This document shows positions 53,321-59,879 of a stretch of 64,000 nt of DNA, piece after piece (the first letter of the stretch is position 1; each line of letters starts with the position of its first letter). The translations under genes were made by a program, and so were the position numbers. The notes beneath the pieces are model-generated. The model saw only the letters and a list, made by a program, of their open reading frames with translations, was not told where the DNA came from and searched no databases. The stretch comes from UBA5239 sp040394635. Its GTDB lineage: Bacteria > Verrucomicrobiota > Lentisphaeria > Victivallales > Victivallaceae. Where the stretch lies: contig JBEBRW010000019.1 of NCBI GenBank assembly GCA_040394635.1, forward strand, positions 16,925 to 80,924. Reading direction: 5' to 3'.

Positions 53321-53382
53321 TCTGAAAATAGTACGACAACGCTGACTCATGGGAGTTGCGTTCATAAAACAGTACATTCAGA
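53321..53382 (+). promoter_or_regulatory. Structured 5' leader hairpin
   Basis: Four nested pairing blocks: TCTGAA/TTCAGA, GTAC/GTAC, AACGC/GCGTT and ACTC/GAGT around a 4-base ATGG loop. It sits about 200 bases before the RRM gene. It matches no RNA family I recognise. Confidence 0.45.
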
Positions 53383-53584
53383 AATAAAGATAAGAGTTAC
53401 GTTTTTGGGTTTGAATTCTAGATTTTCACATTCTGATTTCTTCGCACATTTCTTCCTGGTGGGTTCTGAATCTTCAGCTTTCTCCGTTTTCTGTCGGGCA
53501 GTAAATACGTCGCTATCCAAAACTCCGTCAATTTTTGTCCAGGGAAAGCAACAAACCGCGGTATAACCGCAAAAGGAAAATTCA

Positions 53585-53938
53585 ATGAGAATTTACGTAG
53601 GCAACATGCCGTTCTCGGTCAACGAGAGCCAACTCACCGAAATGTTCAGCAATCATGGTACCGTCGACTCCGTCAGCGTCGTCATGGACCGTGAAACCGG
53701 CCGCGCCAAAGGTTTCGCCTTTGTCGAAATGGGCAACCAGGCCGAAGCCAATGCAGCGATCGCAGCCCTGAACGGCACCGATTGCGGCGGCCGCACCATC
53801 GTGGTGAACGAAGCCAAACCCCGCGAAGATCGTCCTGCCCGCAGCGGCGGTTTCGGCGGCGGCGGTAACCGTGGCGGCAGCCGTGGCGGTTTCGGCGGCG
53901 GCAACCGTGGCGGTAACGGCGGCGGCAACCGCTGGTAA
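53585..53938 (+). CDS. RNA-binding protein with one RRM and a glycine/arginine-rich tail
   Basis: A 117-residue protein. A single RRM covers residues 1-80: RNP2 IYVGNMPF (3-10) and RNP1 KGFAFVEM (42-49), with the surface aromatic residues in place. The last 30 residues are GGFGGGG/RGG repeats. This is the common bacterial and cyanobacterial small RRM type, linked to cold response and RNA chaperoning. The long 5' leader with a stable hairpin fits temperature or post-transcriptional control. AAAAGGAAAA precedes the ATG. Confidence 0.92.
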   Translation: MRIYVGNMPFSVNESQLTEMFSNHGTVDSVSVVMDRETGRAKGFAFVEMGNQAEANAAIAALNGTDCGGRTIVVNEAKPREDRPARSGGFGGGGNRGGSRGGFGGGNRGGNGGGNRW

Positions 53939-54018
53939 GACCGGCGGACGGGAGGAGGAAGCACACAAAGCTTCTTCCTCCGCCCCTCCCCTCACACTCC
54001 ACTCACTGGAAATACGAT

Positions 54019-54846
54019 ATGAAAGCATTATTCGGCGGAAACAGTTACGATACACCGCATGACCGTCGCGATATTTACTCCAAAATGCTTTTTAATTCCA
54101 GAATCAATTTTTTTGTACAGATCTGCGTCAATTTCTATTTCATCGGGCGTTGCGCCAAGGCCGGGCAATTTGATTCGGTCAACCAGGCCCGCTCCAGCGA
54201 AAAGAATATCGATATCATGGAGCGCTGCGGCGCGCAGATCCATGTTCGCGGACTGGACTTCCTCTCTGCGGAAAAAGGTCCCTTCGTCATCGCCGGCAAT
54301 CACATGAGCTCCGTGGAAACCATTATGCTCAATGCGCTGATTTCGCCGCGTATGGACTTCACGTTTGTCATCAAAAACGACATTTTCAAAATTCCGTTCA
54401 TGCGTCAGGCCATGCATGCCATCGATGCGATCGGCGTCAGCCAAACCAACCCGCGCGAAGACTTCAAAATCGTCATGCAGAAAGGCAGCGAGCAATTGAA
54501 GAACGGACGTTCCGTCCTGATCTTCCCGGAAGCCTCCCGCTTCCCGGAATTCAAACCGGAACGCTTCAACACGATTGCCGTGAAACTTGCCAAAAGCGCC
54601 GGGGTCAAAGTAATTCCATTTGCGCTGAAAACCGACTTTCTGAAGCCGGGTCGCGTATTCAATGATTTCGGGCCGATCTGTCCTGAAAACCATGTCCACA
54701 TCGAATTCGGCGCACCTGTAACCGTAAACGGCAACGGCCGCGAGGCTCAGGAACACATCGTCCGCTTCATCGACACCCGCTGCCGTATCTGGACCAATCG
54801 CGAGGAGCAGCCGCTCCCGCCCCCCGGTCTGCTGACCGCTGAGTAA
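54019..54846 (+). CDS. 1-acyl-glycerol-3-phosphate acyltransferase-like protein (PlsC family)
   Basis: A 275-residue membrane-associated acyltransferase. Motif I reads GNHMSSVE (NHx4E) instead of the usual NHx4D; motif III reads FPEASRFPEFKPERF where FPEGTRS is common, and the later VIPFALKTDFLKPG corresponds to motif IV. Members transfer an acyl group to lysophosphatidic acid or related acceptors. The altered motifs may mean another acceptor or reduced activity. It follows the RRM gene by about 80 bases; the start at 54019 has a GGAAATACGAT before it. Confidence 0.78.
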   Translation: MKALFGGNSYDTPHDRRDIYSKMLFNSRINFFVQICVNFYFIGRCAKAGQFDSVNQARSSEKNIDIMERCGAQIHVRGLDFLSAEKGPFVIAGNHMSSVETIMLNALISPRMDFTFVIKNDIFKIPFMRQAMHAIDAIGVSQTNPREDFKIVMQKGSEQLKNGRSVLIFPEASRFPEFKPERFNTIAVKLAKSAGVKVIPFALKTDFLKPGRVFNDFGPICPENHVHIEFGAPVTVNGNGREAQEHIVRFIDTRCRIWTNREEQPLPPPGLLTAE

Positions 54847-54877
54847 AACCGGTCCGTCTTTCCGTGTTTAAACAGAA

Positions 54878-56059
54878 TTAACGGCCGCTCTTGAAGTATT
54901 CGACCAGAACCCGGCCGATGATCTGCTTGCCGCGGTCATTGTTGTGAACTTTGTCGCGGTTGAAGTAACCCAGCGGCTTGCCGGAATTCGCCACGTAGTC
55001 GTTGCATGGGTCCGTCATGTTGAAAAACGCCACATCCATTTTCTTGACCAGCGCCTTCTGACCGGAATTAATCAATGACCAATAATTGGAATCGATGCCG
55101 AGCTGTTCGCTCCACTGCTGTCCCGGCGAAGCGTCTGCGCGCCAGTCGAACGCATACGGCGGGCTCATCAGGATCACTTCCGCGCCAAGGCCCCGGCTCA
55201 TTTCAATGACCTTGCCGATCGCCTCGATATCCTCCGGCTGGTATTTATTGGAAATGCCGCCGATCATGACCAGGTCCGGCTGATATTTCGCCACGTATTC
55301 CAGGAAATTCGCCTCTTCCCGATAGAACCAGCACCCGGTCGAACCGCGCACCGAAATGATGAAATCGAAGTTGGCCCCAGGAAACTCGCGCTTGAACAGC
55401 GCCTGAAACACCGAGGTATAGGTGTCATTAACAATGCTGTCCCCCAGCATGACCACCCGCCACGGCTTGCCGGATTTCAGGGCCTCGGCGGTTTTCGGCG
55501 CAAGCTTCAGCGCCCCGGCCGGAGGCTGAAACTTCAGCGGCGGCAGTTCGGCGTACAGTTCGTCGCACCACTGCGCCGCATCCTTGCAGGTGATTTGCCG
55601 GACGGCGAGATCGCTCACCTCCACCCCGGCCTGCGAGAGAAACGAGAGCTGGATCGCGGCCGCCCGCGGCGGCGTCACGAAAACCTGACGGTAATCGCGG
55701 CTCTCGCCCGGATAAACCGCGCTGTTGCAATCCGGCATATTCTGGCCCGCCGCGTCGAAATAGTCCACCCACCAGTAACACTGCTCATTCGTCTTGGCCC
55801 GGAAAGTGAGTTCGTAGTAGTTATTGGCATCGCTGACCTCGGGCAGGTTGATCACCGGCGACTGCAGCCGCCCGCCCTTGTCTTCGTAATATCCCTCGAA
55901 AGGGACATAAACCAGTTCCCCCTTCCCTTTGGATTCCAGGAACTGCCACCCGGGAACACGATTTGAAATCCGCCCGTCGAAACGGCAAAGTTCTTTGCCT
56001 GCGTCACTCATACAACCTCCCAGCAATACTGCAAGTGAAAGAAAAAACATCTTCTTCAT
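54878..56059 (-). CDS. SGNH-hydrolase lipoprotein with N-terminal carbohydrate-binding-like domain
   Basis: About 393 residues from the ATG at 56059 (MKKMFFLSLAVLLGGC); the frame extends upstream but only into the alr gene. LGGC is a lipobox, so the protein is a lipoprotein anchored outside the inner membrane. Residues about 30-155 form a beta domain like carbohydrate-binding modules. The SGNH part has VVMLGDSIVND (nucleophile Ser), ISVRGSTGCW, MIGGISNKYQ and DKVHNNDRGKQ (His). It starts 8 bases after alr, the last of an aroA-alr operon, so an envelope role such as esterase on cell-wall sugars is conceivable but unproven. Confidence 0.75.
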   Translation of the reverse strand: MKKMFFLSLAVLLGGCMSDAGKELCRFDGRISNRVPGWQFLESKGKGELVYVPFEGYYEDKGGRLQSPVINLPEVSDANNYYELTFRAKTNEQCYWWVDYFDAAGQNMPDCNSAVYPGESRDYRQVFVTPPRAAAIQLSFLSQAGVEVSDLAVRQITCKDAAQWCDELYAELPPLKFQPPAGALKLAPKTAEALKSGKPWRVVMLGDSIVNDTYTSVFQALFKREFPGANFDFIISVRGSTGCWFYREEANFLEYVAKYQPDLVMIGGISNKYQPEDIEAIGKVIEMSRGLGAEVILMSPPYAFDWRADASPGQQWSEQLGIDSNYWSLINSGQKALVKKMDVAFFNMTDPCNDYVANSGKPLGYFNRDKVHNNDRGKQIIGRVLVEYFKSGR

Positions 56060-56067
56060 AGAATACC

Positions 56068-57153
56068 TCAGTTCAGGTACGAACGCGTCAGGCGGCGGCC
56101 GAGCGAACAGAGAATTTCGTGCGGATGGGTCTGCTTGGCGGCGGCCCAATCGTCGACCGTAATCCCCCCGCCCAGGCAAATGACCTCGTCGCCGACTTCG
56201 GCGTCCGGCACTTCGCTCAGGTCGATATTGGTGTAGTCCATCGACACCCGGCCGAGAATGCGGCAGCGCTTGCCGCGCACGATCACTTCGCCGCGGTTCG
56301 ACAGCGCCAGCGGCAAACCGTCCGCATAGCCGATCGCCACCGTGCCGACGCGCCGCTCACGGTCAAGGCGGTGGGTGAAACTGTATCCGATGCTCGAGCC
56401 CCCCGGCAGCGTCCGGATCTGCGCCAGTCCCGACTTCAGCGAAATCACCGGCTGCAGGTTCAAAACCTTCGCCGACGGCCCCAGCCCGTAAAGCGCCAGC
56501 CCCGCGCGGCAATGCGTAAAGGGCGGTTTGAGGATTTCCGCATAATGCCCGACCCCGTCGCTGCCGCCGAAGTGGACGAAATCGAACCGCCGGTCCAATC
56601 CGCCCAACAGCATTTTGAATTTGCTGATCTGGTCATTGGTATATTCGCCGAACTCCGGCAGCGCCCCCGGGAAATGCGAGTAAATGCCGCTGCAGACCAG
56701 CCGCGGCAACGCGCAGATGTCACGGATGGCGGACGCAGCTTCCGCCACCGGAATACCGTCGCGCCCCATCCCGGTATCGATCTGGATATGGACGTTGACC
56801 TTTTCCTTCTGCGATTCGGCTTCGGCGGAAATCCGCTGCGCCGCCTGCAGGTCATTGACCGGACAGGTCACGCGGGCGGCAATGGCGGTACGTATTTCGT
56901 GCGGCAGGATGCCGCCGACAATCTGCAGCGGCAGGCCGACGCTGCGAAGCTCGAGCGCTTCGTTCAGCGTGGCCACCATCAGAAACGGCGCATAGACATT
57001 TTTCAACGCCCTCGCGACCTGAACGGCCCCCATGTTATAAGCATCCGCCTTGACCACCGGCACCGGAATGCACGGGGCGGCGTATTCGGCGATTTTCCGG
57101 TAATTGGCCGCGATCGTGCTCAGGTCGATCACGAGTTCGGCGCGGCTACTCAT
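56068..57153 (-). CDS. alr: Alanine racemase
   Basis: A 361-residue fold-III PLP enzyme. VPVVKADAYNMGAV contains the PLP lysine (Lys35), the middle has HIQIDTGMGRDG, and GSSIGYSFTHR has the second catalytic tyrosine. VGTVAIGYADGLPLALSNRGEVIVRGKRCRILGRVSMDYTNID is the conserved C-terminal entry. It makes D-alanine for peptidoglycan in the cytoplasm. The ATG overlaps the aroA stop by 4 bases; a lipoprotein gene follows 8 bases after its stop. Confidence 0.94.
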   Translation of the reverse strand: MSSRAELVIDLSTIAANYRKIAEYAAPCIPVPVVKADAYNMGAVQVARALKNVYAPFLMVATLNEALELRSVGLPLQIVGGILPHEIRTAIAARVTCPVNDLQAAQRISAEAESQKEKVNVHIQIDTGMGRDGIPVAEAASAIRDICALPRLVCSGIYSHFPGALPEFGEYTNDQISKFKMLLGGLDRRFDFVHFGGSDGVGHYAEILKPPFTHCRAGLALYGLGPSAKVLNLQPVISLKSGLAQIRTLPGGSSIGYSFTHRLDRERRVGTVAIGYADGLPLALSNRGEVIVRGKRCRILGRVSMDYTNIDLSEVPDAEVGDEVICLGGGITVDDWAAAKQTHPHEILCSLGRRLTRSYLN

Positions 57154-58421
57154 TTGATTACCTCGATCTGGGCACCGAGTTTCCTGAAATCGCGGATAAA
57201 TCCGGGGTATGTGACGGCGGCGGCCTCGGCCCCGGTCACAATCGTTTCCCCCTCGGCCCCCAGCGCCGCCACGGCCAGCGCCATGACGATGCGGTGATCA
57301 CCGTGGCCGTCGACCACCGTCCCAGTCAAGGGACCGCCTTCGATGACCAGCCCGTCGGGCAGTTCCGTGATATTCGCCCCCATCTTGGCGAGCTCCTGCC
57401 GCATACAGGCGATGCGGTCGGTCTCCTTGATCCGGGCCTGCGGCACATTCAAGAGCCGGGTGGTGCCGCGGCAATAAGCCGCCGCCGCCGCCATGGCCGG
57501 CAACGCGTCCGGCGTGGCATTCAAATCGAAATCGCCCCCGGTCAGGGGTCCGTTATTTTTCACCAGCGTGGAACTCTCTTTGGTTTCGACGCTCATTCCC
57601 ATCCGGCGGAAAAATTCAAACACCGCCTTATCTCCCTGCGGATCGTCAAAATCGAGGTTGCGGATATCGAGTTCGGCCCCCGTGACCGCCGCTGCCAGCA
57701 GCGGAAACGCCGCCGTCGAAAAATCCGCCGGAATCACGCATTCGAAGCATGGGTATTTCTGATTGCCCTTGACCTTGAAATGGTCGAACGCATCGTTCAC
57801 TTTGAATTTGATGCCGAGGCGCTGCAGCCAGTGGAGGGTAATCTCGACATACGGTTTCTCGTTCAGGTCGCGGACGAAAATCTCGGTATCGCCCTGCGCC
57901 AGCGGCGCGGCAAAGAGCAGCCCGCTCAGGTATTGCGAACTGGTCCCGACGATCTCCACCTTGCCCCCGGTCAGCGGCCCCTGAATCGAGATAGGGCACT
58001 TGCCGTCATTCGATTCGACTTTGGCCCCCAGCGCCGCCAGCGCGTCGAGCTGGATCGCCATCGGACGGCTCCGCAGCGATTCGTCGCCGTCGAAAACGGA
58101 CGGGAACTCCATGGCGGCGGCCATCCCGGCCAGCAAACAAAGACTGGTGCCCGAATTGCCGAGGTCGACCACACCTTTCGGCTTGCGCAGCTTGCGGTCG
58201 TGGCCGGTGATCGTCCACAGCTCGGGGGTGATCGCCACCTGCGCGCCGTACTTCAGCGCCGCCCCCAGGCAGCTTCTGGTATCGGCGGAGTCGAGCGGTG
58301 AATGAATCAGCGAGATGCCGTCGCCGAGCATGCCGCAAACGGCGGCGCGGATGGAATGGGACTTCGAACCGGGCACGGAAATCGTGCCGGTCAAACCGGA
58401 TTTCCTGATTTTTATATCCAT
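57150..58421 (-). CDS. aroA: 3-phosphoshikimate 1-carboxyvinyltransferase (EPSP synthase)
   Basis: A 423-residue EPT-domain enzyme: SVPGSKSHSIRAAV (15-28) binds shikimate-3-phosphate, LGNSGTSLCLLAGMAA corresponds to the GNAGT loop, followed by GDESLRSRPM, the ATPDALPAMAAAAAYCRG block and a late KETDRIACMRQEL and HGDHRIVMALAVAALG. It joins phosphoenolpyruvate to shikimate-3-phosphate in aromatic amino acid synthesis. The first loop (GKSHS) differs slightly from common class I sequences, but the catalytic KETDR and DHR motifs are intact. First gene of the aroA-alr-lipoprotein operon. Confidence 0.94.
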   Translation of the reverse strand: MDIKIRKSGLTGTISVPGSKSHSIRAAVCGMLGDGISLIHSPLDSADTRSCLGAALKYGAQVAITPELWTITGHDRKLRKPKGVVDLGNSGTSLCLLAGMAAAMEFPSVFDGDESLRSRPMAIQLDALAALGAKVESNDGKCPISIQGPLTGGKVEIVGTSSQYLSGLLFAAPLAQGDTEIFVRDLNEKPYVEITLHWLQRLGIKFKVNDAFDHFKVKGNQKYPCFECVIPADFSTAAFPLLAAAVTGAELDIRNLDFDDPQGDKAVFEFFRRMGMSVETKESSTLVKNNGPLTGGDFDLNATPDALPAMAAAAAYCRGTTRLLNVPQARIKETDRIACMRQELAKMGANITELPDGLVIEGGPLTGTVVDGHGDHRIVMALAVAALGAEGETIVTGAEAAAVTYPGFIRDFRKLGAQIEVIK

Positions 58422-58493
58422 TGTTGTTGTTTATCCTTAATTTTTATTTATATTAAGATATGTTGAATTTACACAAAAACAAGGATACAATCG

Positions 58494-59717
58494 ATGAAAA
58501 TCGCAATACTCAATACCGGCAATGAATTATTGCGCGGCACCACGGTCAATACCAACCTCAGTTTCATCGGCCGTGAACTGGCCTCCATCGGCGAGGAGGC
58601 CGACTGCAGCATTACCGTGCCGGACGGCCCGGACGACATGCGCCGCGCGCTCGAGGTGCTGTTCACTACCCACGACCTCGTCATCGTCACCGGCGGCCTC
58701 GGCCCCACCAGCGACGACCTGACCCGCGAGGTCGTCTGTGAACTTCTCCGCCAGCCCCTGCGCGAGGACCCCGCCCTGCGCCAGATGCTCGATGCCTACT
58801 GGCTCGAACGCCACCCGGGCAGCCCCGCCCCGGCATTTTATCTCCGCCAGGGCCTGGTCCCGGTCAATGGCCGGGTGATGAAAAACAGCAACGGCACGGC
58901 CTCCGGGTTGTGGGTGCCGGGCGAGTGCCAGGGGCGCAAAGTCTACGCGGCCATGCTGCCGGGTCCCCCGCTGGAGCTGGAACCGATGGTCCGGCATGAA
59001 CTGATCCCGCTGCTGATCGAGCATCGCGATAAAACCGTTTTCACCGATAAATTCCTGCTGGCGAACACGGCCGAACTGGCCGCCCAGGATTATGTGGAAA
59101 GCATCATGCCTTCCTATCTCCGGGTTGCCTACTGCGCCTCGGTCGAGGGAACGCGGGTATTCCTCAGCGGCGAGGACGAGGGCAAAACGCGCGAATTCGG
59201 GCTCGAGGTCCGCCGCCACTTCGGACACGCCGTGGTCGCCGCCCCCCACCTCGACCTGATCGACGAAATCGCCGAGAAACTCATCGCGTTAAACTGCAAA
59301 CTCGCCACCGCCGAATCGTGTACCGGCGGCATGATCGGGGCCGCCTTCACCGACCTGCCGGGAATTTCCGCGATTTACGAGGGCGGCGTGATTTCGTATT
59401 CAAACGAAGTCAAGCACCGCGAGCTCGGCGTGCCGCTTGAGCTGCTGGCAAAATACGGCGCAGTCAGCGCCGAATGCGCCCGCGCCATGGTCGAAGGCGT
59501 CTGCCGCAAGTTCAACGCCTGCGCCGGGCTCTCCGCCACCGGCATCGCCGGTCCCGATGGCGGCACCGCCGAAAAACCGGTCGGCCTGGTTTACGTGGGT
59601 GCTATGTTCAACGGCAAAGTGGAAGTGCGAGAATTGAGAATGCGCGGCAGCCGCGAGCTGATCCGCCGCCGCACCGTGGCGCAGGCCCTGAATCTCCTCC
59701 GCGACCTGCTTCCCTAG
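58494..59717 (+). CDS. cinA: CinA family nicotinamide-nucleotide amidase
   Basis: A 407-residue two-domain protein. The N-terminal molybdopterin-binding-like domain (about 1-170) has NTGNELLRGTTVNTN and IVTGGLGPTSDDLTRE; the C-terminal amidase domain (about 255-405) has ATAESCTGGMIGAAFTDLPG, GGVISYSNEVKHRELGV and ATGIAGPDGGTAEKPVGLVY. The protein recycles pyridine nucleotides by deamidating NMN, and the N-terminal domain can act on ADP-ribose. It is divergent from aroA across a short AT-rich gap. Full length for the family. Confidence 0.93.
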   Translation: MKIAILNTGNELLRGTTVNTNLSFIGRELASIGEEADCSITVPDGPDDMRRALEVLFTTHDLVIVTGGLGPTSDDLTREVVCELLRQPLREDPALRQMLDAYWLERHPGSPAPAFYLRQGLVPVNGRVMKNSNGTASGLWVPGECQGRKVYAAMLPGPPLELEPMVRHELIPLLIEHRDKTVFTDKFLLANTAELAAQDYVESIMPSYLRVAYCASVEGTRVFLSGEDEGKTREFGLEVRRHFGHAVVAAPHLDLIDEIAEKLIALNCKLATAESCTGGMIGAAFTDLPGISAIYEGGVISYSNEVKHRELGVPLELLAKYGAVSAECARAMVEGVCRKFNACAGLSATGIAGPDGGTAEKPVGLVYVGAMFNGKVEVRELRMRGSRELIRRRTVAQALNLLRDLLP

Positions 59718-59786
59718 GCGACTCAGAATGTTTTACACATTGGCGTAAAGCGGATATTTGAAATTTATGCGGAACGGTATTTCCAT

Positions 59787-59834
59787 GAAAAAAATGCTGC
59801 TGTCTGTGTCATTTGCGTCTGACACAGACAGCAG
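59787..59834 (-). terminator. Rho-independent terminator of the DUF4838 gene
   Basis: A 14-base perfect inverted repeat (CTGCTGTCTGTGTC at 59797-59810 and GACACAGACAGCAG at 59821-59834) with a 10-base loop. On the minus strand it is followed by ATTTTTTC, so it ends transcription of the gene at 59880-62759. The plus strand lacks a T run after it. Confidence 0.82.
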
Positions 59835-59879
59835 ATCATATTGATCGTAATATAACCGGATTTTGCGGAAAGTCAAGTT

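Larger units (their letters stand above)
53140..53584 (+). other. 445-base intergenic region with a hairpin, a promoter and a structured leader
   Basis: No ORF. It contains a GC hairpin after the GH71-like gene, a candidate promoter around 53280-53307, a long imperfect hairpin at 53321-53382 and an AT-rich leader that runs to the RRM gene. The leader, about 265 bases, is unusually long for a small protein gene. Confidence 0.6.

Noticed and set aside
59797..59834. Long inverted repeat as a transposon end
   Set aside because: It is a single hairpin followed by a U run on the minus strand at the end of a gene, so a terminator explains it.
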